Shown one piece after another: positions 1 to 6,488 of a DNA stretch of 7,769 nucleotides. This stretch comes from UBA1858 sp965658595. Lineage in GTDB: Bacteria > Pseudomonadota > Gammaproteobacteria > UBA4575. The notes below the pieces were generated by a model that was given only the letters and a program-made list of their open reading frames with translations, made no database searches and was not told the origin of the DNA. The stretch's first letter is position 1. Each line of letters begins with the position of its first letter. The stretch lies in NCBI GenBank assembly GCA_965658595.1, contig CBFHSW010000112.1:1-7769 (forward strand). Reading direction: 5' to 3'. The position numbers were made by a program, and so were the translations under genes.

Positions 1-579
1 ACTGATCAGGTGGTCGCACGTTCTTTGCCATTGCTAAACGCCAGTCAAGGTAATGCCTTCATGTTGTTTACCAGCTATAAGGCATTATATAGAGCAGCAG
101 AAATGCTCAAAGGCGGTGCCTTTAAAATTCTAGTGCAAGGGGATATGCCAAAACGTGAATTGCTTATGCAATTCCAAAAAACTGATCGATGTGTTTTGTT
201 CGGCACACAAAGTTTTTGGGAAGGTGTGGATGTTCGTGGGCAGCAACTACGCTGTGTCATCATTGATAAACTACCTTTTTTATCTCCCGGTGATCCACTG
301 GTACAAGCGCGTTCACAAGTGATACAAGAGGCGGGTGAAAATCCATTTATGGTATATCAAGTGCCGCAAGCGATATTAAATCTGAAACAAGGCGTTGGAC
401 GATTAATTCGTGGTGAGCAAGACTATGGAGTAGTGGCACTGATGGACCCTAGAATCACCTCAAAAGCTTATGGCAAGATGTTCGTGAAAAGTTTGCCTGC
501 TATGACAGTGACACAACATGAAAGTGATGTAATAGATTTTTTAGAGATGATAAAAAGTTATGAAGCTACTTGCGATTGA
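1..579 (+). CDS. yoaA: DinG/YoaA-family ATP-dependent DNA helicase, C-terminal part (5' end outside window)
   Basis: This is the last 192 codons of an XPD-like superfamily 2 DNA helicase; the reading frame is open from base 1, so the gene starts upstream. Helicase domain 2 motifs are visible: the strand FMLFTSYKAL (nt 58-87), the motif V region FGTQSFWEGVDV (from nt 199) followed by IIDKLPF..PGDP, and motif VI QGVGRLIR (nt 388-411) with the arginines that contact ATP. The Walker A, DEAH and iron-sulfur cysteine regions would lie upstream and cannot be checked. The spacing and wording of these motifs match YoaA better than DinG, and YoaA is the DinG relative encoded directly before tsaB in E. 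coli. In E. coli YoaA works with the polymerase III chi subunit (HolC) in tolerance of replication damage. The 3' end overlaps tsaB by 20 nt. The family is secure; the choice of YoaA rests on similarity plus neighbour. Confidence 0.9.
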   Translation, partial: TDQVVARSLPLLNASQGNAFMLFTSYKALYRAAEMLKGGAFKILVQGDMPKRELLMQFQKTDRCVLFGTQSFWEGVDVRGQQLRCVIIDKLPFLSPGDPLVQARSQVIQEAGENPFMVYQVPQAILNLKQGVGRLIRGEQDYGVVALMDPRITSKAYGKMFVKSLPAMTVTQHESDVIDFLEMIKSYEATCD

Positions 580-1243
580 AGCCGCCACTGAAGCTTGCTC
601 TGCCGCTGTAATGGTCGATGGCGAGATTGCAGAAAGATATCAGGTTGCGCCTAGGCAACATAATGAGTTGATACTACCTATGTGTGAGGAGGTGTTAGCT
701 GAGATGGAGATAAGTCTGCATCAACTAGATGCAATCGCCTTTGGATGTGGACCTGGTGCTTTCACAGGCGTAAGAATTGCTGCGGGAATTACTCAGGGTA
801 TCGCTCTGGCACATGATTTACCAGTAGCATCTATTTCTACTTTAGCTAATCTTGCGTATCAAGCGCCTGTCAGCGAGCGACAATATATACTCACCAGTAT
901 TGATGCGCGCATGGATGAAGTTTACTGGGCAATTTATCAAAAAATCGCTCAAGGTGTTGATTGTGTTGGTACTGAGCAGGTGCAGTCAGCTATGTCTATC
1001 GAGCGGCTAGAACACTCCATTGCTTATGGATGCGGGTCTGGTTGGGGTTGTGACCGTGTTGCATTACAAGCTCTGACACATTTAGAGGATATACATATAG
1101 ACGCACTCGCGTTACCACGTGCTAGTGTGACAGCTAAGTTAGGTCAGCAAAAATATCAAACACAACAGGTGCTTGCGCCTGAAAATGCTTTGCCCGTGTA
1201 TTTGCGTGATCAAGTAGCCAAGAAAAAAGTAGTGAGTTCATAA
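560..1243 (+). CDS. tsaB: tRNA threonylcarbamoyladenosine biosynthesis protein TsaB
   Basis: TsaB (formerly YeaZ) is the non-catalytic partner of TsaD. With TsaE it forms the cytoplasmic complex that transfers the threonylcarbamoyl group made by TsaC onto A37 of ANN-decoding tRNAs (t6A). The 227-residue length matches the usual bacterial size of about 230. Family signatures are clear: the N-terminal ASKHA strand LLAIEAATEACSAA (residues 3-16), HNELILP (34-40), the GPGAFTGVRIA segment (about 64-74), ISTLANLA (about 92-99) and DARMDEVYWA (about 114-123). The start ATG lies inside the end of the upstream helicase gene with only a weak purine-rich stretch before it (AGAG at 543-546), which suggests translational coupling. 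The stop codon overlaps the next start (TAATG). The gene appears intact and is expected to be essential or nearly so. Confidence 0.96.
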   Translation: MKLLAIEAATEACSAAVMVDGEIAERYQVAPRQHNELILPMCEEVLAEMEISLHQLDAIAFGCGPGAFTGVRIAAGITQGIALAHDLPVASISTLANLAYQAPVSERQYILTSIDARMDEVYWAIYQKIAQGVDCVGTEQVQSAMSIERLEHSIAYGCGSGWGCDRVALQALTHLEDIHIDALALPRASVTAKLGQQKYQTQQVLAPENALPVYLRDQVAKKKVVSS

Positions 1244-1677
1244 TGACTTCAGAATCTGAGTTGGTCCCCTTTCATCTTGCTTTCCCAGTCAAGGATATTG
1301 CCTCAACCCGCTATTTTTACGAAACTATATTAGAATGTGAAATTGGTCGAGAAGCTGAGCGATGGATAGATTTTGATTTCTTTGGGCATCAATTATCTGC
1401 GCATGTGGCGGAAGATCATCATAGGCAAGAGGATGTTAATCAAGTCGATCAGCATGCCATACCCGCACGTCACTTTGGTTGTGTCTTAGCATGGTCAGAT
1501 TGGGATGCATTAGTGCAGCGCTGTGAGCGATATCACATTGCTTTCTATATACAGCCTTATACTCGTTTTGAGGGTGAGGTTGGCGAGCAACGTACTTTTT
1601 TCATCCAAGACCCAAGTGATAATTTTTTAGAATTTAAATGCTTTAGAGATAGTCAAAAGCTGTTCAAAAAAGATTAA
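1243..1677 (+). CDS. VOC-superfamily (glyoxalase/dioxygenase-fold) protein
   Basis: A 144-residue protein with the paired beta-alpha-beta-beta-beta modules of the vicinal oxygen chelate superfamily. The first module opens with FHLAFPV (residues 10-16) and contains DFFGHQLSAH (45-54). The second opens with HFGCVLAW (77-84) and closes with the typical TFFIQDPSDNFLEFK (118-132). The expected metal-ligand positions are occupied: His11, His54 (or His49), His77 and Glu130, so a metal-dependent enzyme is plausible. Substrate cannot be read from sequence; the family includes glyoxalases, extradiol dioxygenases and fosfomycin or bleomycin resistance proteins, and small proteins of this layout are usually annotated only as VOC family. 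The ATG overlaps the tsaB stop by one base and GTGAG (1232-1236) can serve as ribosome binding site. It is the last gene of the helicase-tsaB run and converges on the LysE-type gene. Confidence 0.88.
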   Translation: MTSESELVPFHLAFPVKDIASTRYFYETILECEIGREAERWIDFDFFGHQLSAHVAEDHHRQEDVNQVDQHAIPARHFGCVLAWSDWDALVQRCERYHIAFYIQPYTRFEGEVGEQRTFFIQDPSDNFLEFKCFRDSQKLFKKD

Positions 1678-1780
1678 ACATTTTAATGTGGTTGAGTTAT
1701 AAGATTTTAAAAGTACCTGACAATGATTTATAGAGATGTCATTCTTTATGTTACTACTGATATTGCCACTTAATCACCGC

Positions 1781-2428
1781 TTATATAAATAACTTTAGCG
1801 CAATAAACGCATAAATGCTGGCAAAGCCAATTTTCAAAAAATATGAATAGCGTGCGTTAAAGTTTATATGATTATTTAAGCTCCCAGCCAATACAGCGAT
1901 CACTGTAAATAGCATGCTTACAAAGAATGTAAAACATAGTCCAAGAACAAATATTTGTTTGCTGACACTGCTGTTGTCAAGATCACTGACTACAACAAAC
2001 TGTGGCAGATAAGCAATAAAAAAAACAGCCACTTTGATGTTGAGTATATTCATCAGCAAGCCTTGATAAAATGCTTTAGATCGATAGCGTGACTGTGACA
2101 GGGTGATTCTGACAAGACTGTTTTCAGAAAAGTTTTTTTCAGTCAGTGTTTTATAAGCTATGAAAAGTAAATAACACACGCCCAAAAAACGTATTCCATT
2201 GAATAATGGTGGCGAGGCTAGAATGACAGCAGATATGCCGAGTGTGGCCAGTGCGGTATGAAATAAATTTCCAAGTGATAAACCCCATGCAGTCAAAATA
2301 GCATGTTGTCGACCATTTTGAATGGCTTGATTGATAAGAAATAAAGAGTCTGGGCCAGGCGCTAAAATAATCACAATAGATGCCAGTATGAAACCAGTAA
2401 TGTTTGGTGATGTCAGCAACTCAAGCAT
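1781..2428 (-). CDS. LysE/RhtB-family amino-acid exporter
   Basis: A 215-residue inner-membrane protein of the LysE superfamily, which exports amino acids or related small metabolites using the proton gradient. About six hydrophobic segments are visible (roughly residues 9-23, 43-70, 75-93, 121-141, 158-181 and 196-214). The family hallmark APGPD sits at residues 23-27 after the first segment, followed by the small-residue-rich helix 45-63 (TAWGLSLGN). MNILNIKVAVFF at 126-137 matches the family's conserved 'NP/NxK' start of the second half, with Asn-Ile-Lys in place of the common Asn-Pro-Lys. The length is normal (about 205-215). No good Shine-Dalgarno precedes the ATG at 2428. The substrate (homoserine, threonine, lysine, other) cannot be assigned. 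It stands alone on the - strand, convergent with the VOC gene and divergent from the SIMPL gene. Confidence 0.9.
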   Translation of the reverse strand: MLELLTSPNITGFILASIVIILAPGPDSLFLINQAIQNGRQHAILTAWGLSLGNLFHTALATLGISAVILASPPLFNGIRFLGVCYLLFIAYKTLTEKNFSENSLVRITLSQSRYRSKAFYQGLLMNILNIKVAVFFIAYLPQFVVVSDLDNSSVSKQIFVLGLCFTFFVSMLFTVIAVLAGSLNNHINFNARYSYFLKIGFASIYAFIALKLFI

Positions 2429-2673
2429 AGTTAACTAGTCAGTTGAAATTTGAAGTATATAGATGATGGCATGCTATTGATTTTTGATATGCAATATTGA
2501 TCGCCAGAGAATTTAGAGATAAGAGCTCATGACGACATATTTGGCATGAATATTGTGATAATTCTTTATCCAAATCTCATCGTTAGTTGTGTACATTTAT
2601 CTTTAATTATCTTTGCTTTGTCAGTGTTTTTATCTATTGTGGTGTAAAACACATTCCTGATGGAACAAACGGG

Positions 2674-2686
2674 GTGCAAGATGCAC
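2674..2686. promoter_or_regulatory. Short perfect dyad GTGCA-AGA-TGCAC
   Basis: Two perfectly complementary 5-nt arms with a 3-nt centre, about 50 nt before the ATG at 2735. It could be an operator half-site pair or a small 5'-leader hairpin. It lacks a following T-run, so it is not an intrinsic terminator. A 5-bp arm can arise by chance, so its role is unproven. Confidence 0.25.
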
Positions 2687-2722
2687 TAAAAGTAAAATAA
2701 TCTAATTATTTATTAATTCTTT

Positions 2723-2728
2723 AAGGAG
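2723..2728 (+). promoter_or_regulatory. Strong ribosome binding site AAGGAG
   Basis: A near-consensus Shine-Dalgarno six bases before ATG 2735, the best in the window. It identifies ATG 2735 as the ancestral start of the SIMPL gene, although that frame meets TAG three codons later. The site is too far (21 nt) from the in-frame GTG at 2750 to serve it directly. Confidence 0.85.
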
Positions 2729-2734
2729 TTGTGT

Positions 2735-3441
2735 ATGAAGTGTTAGCTAGTGCTAGTGTTAATTATATGTTTTTCACTGTCATGGGCAAATGATGAAGAT
2801 GTCTTGACGAATATTGTGAAACTAAATACGTCAGCTACGATGCAAGTAGATAATGATGAAATGACAGTCTTACTAGCTGTTGAGCATCAAGGCGCCAATT
2901 CTGTAATAGTGGCTCATCAGGTTAATCAAGACATGCGATGGGCATTAGAAAAAGTTAAACATCATCAATCTATAATCCATGAGACCTATTCTTATTCTAC
3001 TCGTCCTATTTATAATGAAAAAGAATATAGAGAAAAGCAGACGCTAAGAAAAAAATTATTGCTTGGCGTAGCACTCAACAATTGAGCTTGGTGAGTGAAG
3101 ATATAGAGCAGTTAACACAGCTAGTCGGACAGCTACAGAATAAATTAACGGTTAGACATATGCGATTCTCCCCATCAAAAAACACTCGGTTAGAGGCTGA
3201 GAACAAGCTCATCGAAGAAGCATTAATGACACTCAAGGACAAAGTAGGAATCGTTCTACACACTATGGATGCACAACATTACCGTATCCTTAACCTAGAT
3301 ATAGGCAATAATCAATCCGCGCCAATAGCGACTTACCGACAAGGCAGAGCACAAGCTATGACTGCTGATTTGGCGCCAGTGGTCAGCGCTGGTAAGAGTG
3401 AGGTGAAGATCTTAATTTCAGGGCGTGTACAACTATATTGA
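2735..3441 (+). pseudogene. SIMPL-domain (DUF541/YggE-like) secreted protein, interrupted by an amber codon and a -1 frameshift
   Basis: Reading from ATG 2735 gives Met-Lys-Cys, then TAG (2744-2746), then a hydrophobic segment LVLVLIICFSLSWA that completes a signal peptide with likely cleavage after that alanine. The same frame runs to TGA at 3083-3085. A second frame, open from 3031 to TGA 3439-3441, continues the protein. Joining them by a -1 step at the A7 run (3049-3055) gives about 235 codons, close to YggE (about 246). The joined product has SIMPL features: DNDEMTVLLAVEHQG near the start, the PIYNEK turn, then AWRSTQQLSLVSEDIEQL and VGQLQNKL, a helical LIEEALMTLKDKV segment and a last strand SEVKILISGRVQLY. 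SIMPL proteins are periplasmic or secreted, linked in some bacteria to oxidative stress, with no firm biochemical role. Two lesions in an otherwise intact gene suggest a recent pseudogene; sequencing error or recoding are alternatives. Family confidence is high, status less so. Confidence 0.82.
3049..3055 (+). other. A7 run in slippery-heptamer phase at the SIMPL frame junction
   Basis: In the upstream frame the seven A residues read as A AAA AAA, which is the X XXY YYZ layout used for -1 ribosomal frameshifting (compare A AAA AAG in dnaX). A -1 slip here moves ribosomes exactly into the downstream SIMPL frame. Downstream I see only modest stems: CTCAA/TTGAG at 3074-3086 and CACTCA/TGAGTG at 3072-3097, starting about 16-18 nt after the run. 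That is farther than usual for a stimulator. Homopolymers are also frequent places for deletion and sequencing error. Confidence 0.45.
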
Positions 3442-3474
3442 CTTGGACGTCATTAATTGTTGATTAATTCAATG

Positions 3475-3492
3475 CGTCACATATTTGTGGCG
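3475..3492. other. Small hairpin downstream of the SIMPL gene
   Basis: CGTCACA and TGTGGCG form a 7-bp stem with one G-T pair and a TATT loop, 33 nt after the SIMPL stop. No T-run follows on either strand, so it is not a canonical intrinsic terminator; it may still contribute to 3' end formation or stability. The rest of the 149-nt gap (3442-3590) contains no recognisable gene or convincing promoter, only a TAATAT box at 3496-3501 without a good -35 partner. Confidence 0.3.
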
Positions 3493-3590
3493 AGATAATA
3501 TGATTATTACAACAATTGGTTTAGACTAGTGATTGGGTTGGGCATCTAAGTTTATCTATTTATAGTGCTAATAAATCATGAGTCTATCCA

Positions 3591-4106
3591 ATGAAAAAAA
3601 TAACCCAACTGTGGTGCGTATTGTTATGGTCTGTTCTTGTTGCAGTTTCCTATGCAGAAGGTGAGCCAGAGCGATCTATCATAGCAGCTTCATTTACCTA
3701 TCATTTGTACCCGCCAGGCAAACACACTCAATATTTAAATAATGAGTTTGTCGCCTATACACAACGTACTGACATGCTTCCATTTGCGGACAAGTTTATT
3801 ATAGGGACATTGAAAAACAGTAGTGACAATCGTTGTCTGATGCTGGGAGTTGGCCGAGATTGGAAAAGATTTAATCCTAAGACTAAACTGGTTGGTTTGT
3901 ATGCCTATGTGGGTGAGTTTTTCAATGACACATTCGATGATTGTGGTGAAGATGGGATTTATCATGACTTTGATAACATTACTGGAGTGGGTTTTGCTCC
4001 TTATATCTATCATGGAGTGAAATATAATTTCATCGATAATTTTCATATAAATGGTGGGTTGATTTTACCGGGAGTGGTGAGTTTTGCCCTGCAAGTTACT
4101 TTTTAA
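3591..4106 (+). CDS. Small secreted protein, probable outer-membrane beta-barrel (weakly PagP-like)
   Basis: A 171-residue protein with a clear signal peptide: Lys2-Lys3, a hydrophobic core and a likely cut after SYA (residue 22). The mature part of about 149 residues alternates polar and hydrophobic residues in short strands and ends in VSFALQVTF, the C-terminal phenylalanine pattern recognised by the Bam machinery. The size fits an eight-stranded barrel. Layout loosely recalls the lipid A palmitoyltransferase PagP: TYHLY (His38) early, NNE at 50-52, then LKNSSDNRC followed by GVGRDW (74-91), where PagP has its Asp-Ser pair. Here the pair would be Asn76-Ser77. Cys82 and Cys118 could form a disulfide. 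This resemblance is my reading, not an alignment, and the function is unknown. The start lacks a strong Shine-Dalgarno. It lies 17 nt before the RND gene on the same strand and probably shares its transcript. Confidence 0.75.
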   Translation: MKKITQLWCVLLWSVLVAVSYAEGEPERSIIAASFTYHLYPPGKHTQYLNNEFVAYTQRTDMLPFADKFIIGTLKNSSDNRCLMLGVGRDWKRFNPKTKLVGLYAYVGEFFNDTFDDCGEDGIYHDFDNITGVGFAPYIYHGVKYNFIDNFHINGGLILPGVVSFALQVTF

Positions 4107-4123
4107 AAGATTAGTTTAATGCC

Positions 4124-6487
4124 ATGAAAAATTTCATTAATTTTTCTGCCGATCAGTTTTCTGTGGATTCATGTCAATGGGTGATTAGTCATCGTTGGTG
4201 GGTAATTGCATCGGTTTTATTATTCACAGCAGTGCTATCCACTCAAATACGCTCATTGGATTTTGCGACTGATTATCGAGTGTTTTTCTCTGGTGAGAAT
4301 CCAGATTTAATCGCGTTTGAAGATTTCCAAAAAATCTATACAAAAAGCGACAACATACTGATTGTTGTGCGTGCGAAAGATCAGCGTAAGTTTGATGGCG
4401 AATTGTCTCAAGTGGTTGAGAAAATCACTGAGGCAGCTTGGAAGATTCCATTTTCAACGCGTGTAGATTCAATCACAAATTACCAACATACCACAGCTCA
4501 AGAGGATGATCTTGTTGTTGCTGATCTGATTCAGCAGGGGCAACAGTTGCGTGCCGAGGTGCTGGATGAAAGGGTCGATATCGCATTGCAAGAACCTTTA
4601 TTGCATAATTTTTTGATTGCAAAAGATGCCAAGACCACAGCCATCAATGTGATACTACAATATCCGGGTAAAGATCTCTCAGAGACACCTATATCAGTTA
4701 ACTATGCTCGTGACTTAGTGAGAAATATTCAACAACAGCATCCTGAAATGACTATCGTTCTCACGGGTGTAGCGATGATGAATGCAGCGTTTTCTGAGGC
4801 CTCAATCAAAGACCTTACTACTCTCACACCGCTTATGTATTTAATGTTGGCGTTAATCACATTTTTCACGCTACGCTCATGGTCAATGACTATAAGCACG
4901 TTAATCGTGGTGATGTTGTCCACTGTTATTGCTTTAGGTGCAGGCGGTTTGATGAAGATTTTATTAACACCTATTTCTTTGTCTGCTCCCACTATCGTGC
5001 TCACACTCGCTATTGCGGATAGTATTCATATTTTGATTACCTTACGTGGCTTAATGCAAAAAGGTATGGATAAACACAGTGCGTTGATTGAAGCAGTACG
5101 CCTTAACTTTATGGCCGTGAGCATTACTAGTTTGACGACGATTATAGGATTTTTAGCCCTTAATTTTTCTGACTCTCCTCCATTCAATCATCTAGGCAAT
5201 ATGACAGCGGTGGGTATCGCTGCCGCTTGGGCCTTGTCTTTGTTTTTATTGCCTGCATTGATTAGTTGTTTACCACTGAAGGTGAACAAGTCTACAAGCA
5301 CTCAGTCGCAAAGTTCTTTCTTTATTCGCCTAGCTGACTTTGTCGTACAACGACCACAGAAAATTTTATTTGTAATGGGTTCCATAACCCTCGTATTATC
5401 AAGCTTAGCTTTTAGTAATCAACTTAATGATCAGTGGACCAAGTATTTTGATCGGTCTATTCAATTTCGTAATGATACTGATTATGCGATTCAGTATTTA
5501 GGGGGTTTTTATCCCATCGAGTTTTCTATTAATGCAGCTCAAACAGGTGGTATATCTGACCCTGATTATTTGCATAAATTAGATGAGTTTGTTAATTGGT
5601 TGCGTGCACATCCAAATGTAGAGCATGTGTTTTCTTTAACAGATATTATGAAGCGTTTGAATAAAAACATGCACGCAGATAATAATGATTATTATCGTCT
5701 GCCTGAAGAACATGATCTATCAGCACAATATTTATTACTATATGAGTTATCACTCCCTTATGGTCTAGATTTAAATGATCGAATTAATATCGACAAATCA
5801 TCCACACGTGTAACAGCAACGCTCGGTGATGTAGATACCATACAAACTCGTGCTTTTATGCGAGGTGCGGAAAATTGGTTGCATGAAAATGCGCCTGAAT
5901 ACATGTGGGCTAAGCCCACAGGTGCCACACAAATGTTCTCATATATCTCTAAACGAAATATAGAGAGTATGCTCAAAGGCAATGTGATTGCAGTTTCACT
6001 GATCGCATTAATATTAATCATTGCTTTGAGAAGTTGGCGCTTAGGCTTGTTGAGTATTATTCCAAATGCTACCCCCGTACTAGTAACTCTGGGTATATGG
6101 TCATTGACAGTAGGCACTGTCGGAATGCCAGTGGCGATCATAACGGTTACATCATTGGGAATAGTGGTGGATGACACAGTGCATTTGTTAAGCAAATATT
6201 TGCGTGCACGCCGAGAACAAGGCTTAGATCTGAATAATTCTATACGTTACTCATTGGATACTATTGGTCGTGCAGTCACTATTAATACCGCTATTTTAGC
6301 AGGTGGTTTTTGTATATTGGCCATGTCATCTTTCAAAGTAAATATGGAAACAGGCGTATTAACAGCCATTGCCGTTATAGTCGCGCTTGTTTTAGATTTT
6401 CTACTATTACCCGCATTATTATGTGTGCTAGATAAACGCACAAACAAGTCAGCTGATCAACAATCTTCACCTGAACGGATCATCTAA
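4124..6487 (+). CDS. RND-superfamily (MMPL-type) exporter
   Basis: A 787-residue inner-membrane transporter with the duplicated RND plan. The first half has one segment at about 26-43, a periplasmic domain to about 230, then five segments (about 232-250, 256-276, 285-306, 329-347, 360-383). The second half repeats this: about 412-431, a periplasmic domain to about 615, then five segments (about 618-635, 640-662, 668-690, 715-735, 745-768). Acidic residues expected for proton relay occur in segments 4 (IADSIH, Asp299) and 10 (VVDDTVH, Asp683-Asp684). At 787 residues it is smaller than AcrB-type pumps (about 1,030) and matches the MMPL/'predicted exporter' group associated with lipids and other hydrophobic compounds. 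The C-terminal tail after 770 is polar and cytoplasmic. No strong ribosome binding site precedes ATG 4124, and the stop is one base before the next annotated start. The cargo cannot be inferred from sequence. Confidence 0.93.
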   Translation: MKNFINFSADQFSVDSCQWVISHRWWVIASVLLFTAVLSTQIRSLDFATDYRVFFSGENPDLIAFEDFQKIYTKSDNILIVVRAKDQRKFDGELSQVVEKITEAAWKIPFSTRVDSITNYQHTTAQEDDLVVADLIQQGQQLRAEVLDERVDIALQEPLLHNFLIAKDAKTTAINVILQYPGKDLSETPISVNYARDLVRNIQQQHPEMTIVLTGVAMMNAAFSEASIKDLTTLTPLMYLMLALITFFTLRSWSMTISTLIVVMLSTVIALGAGGLMKILLTPISLSAPTIVLTLAIADSIHILITLRGLMQKGMDKHSALIEAVRLNFMAVSITSLTTIIGFLALNFSDSPPFNHLGNMTAVGIAAAWALSLFLLPALISCLPLKVNKSTSTQSQSSFFIRLADFVVQRPQKILFVMGSITLVLSSLAFSNQLNDQWTKYFDRSIQFRNDTDYAIQYLGGFYPIEFSINAAQTGGISDPDYLHKLDEFVNWLRAHPNVEHVFSLTDIMKRLNKNMHADNNDYYRLPEEHDLSAQYLLLYELSLPYGLDLNDRINIDKSSTRVTATLGDVDTIQTRAFMRGAENWLHENAPEYMWAKPTGATQMFSYISKRNIESMLKGNVIAVSLIALILIIALRSWRLGLLSIIPNATPVLVTLGIWSLTVGTVGMPVAIITVTSLGIVVDDTVHLLSKYLRARREQGLDLNNSIRYSLDTIGRAVTINTAILAGGFCILAMSSFKVNMETGVLTAIAVIVALVLDFLLLPALLCVLDKRTNKSADQQSSPERII

Positions 6488-6488
6488 T

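Larger units (their letters stand above)
2429..2734. other. Divergent intergenic region (306 nt)
   Basis: AT-rich non-coding stretch between the LysE-type gene (- strand) and the SIMPL gene (+ strand), so it should carry promoters in both directions. I found no pair of -35/-10 hexamers good enough to call. Two short inverted repeats stand out: ATATT/AATAT around a 7-nt centre (2537-2553) and a perfect 13-nt hairpin or dyad at 2674-2686. The + strand end holds the strong ribosome binding site described separately. I saw no open reading frame with recognisable content and no RNA gene. Confidence 0.6.

Noticed and set aside
1678..1780. Possible bidirectional terminator between the VOC and LysE-type genes: ACATT-TT-AATGT (1678-1689) and TGACA/TGTCA (1718-1741).
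   Set aside because: Both stems are only 5 bp and AT-rich or long-looped. Neither has a convincing adjacent T-run on the strand it would serve.
2587..2646. Sigma-70 promoter for the SIMPL gene, using TTGTCA (2618-2623) or TTGCTT (2613-2618) with TATTGT (2635-2640).
   Set aside because: Spacing or hexamer match is poor for every pair tried; in AT-rich DNA such partial matches are expected by chance.
3082..3441. An independent small gene starting at TTG 3082, overlapping the previous stop.
   Set aside because: It has no signal peptide or ribosome binding site of its own, its frame stays open upstream to 3031, and its content is the second half of a SIMPL domain begun in the other frame.
3591..4106. 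Assignment of the small barrel as PagP or PagL.
   Set aside because: The visible similarity is to spacing and a few residues only, and the PagP catalytic Asp is not present; it is kept as an unnamed beta-barrel candidate.
5758..6195. A 145-codon antisense reading frame inside the RND gene.
   Set aside because: It lies opposite a well-supported transporter, has no recognisable content, and resembles the complement of membrane-segment codons; the same applies to the other antisense frames, such as 3735-4046 and 4729-5004.
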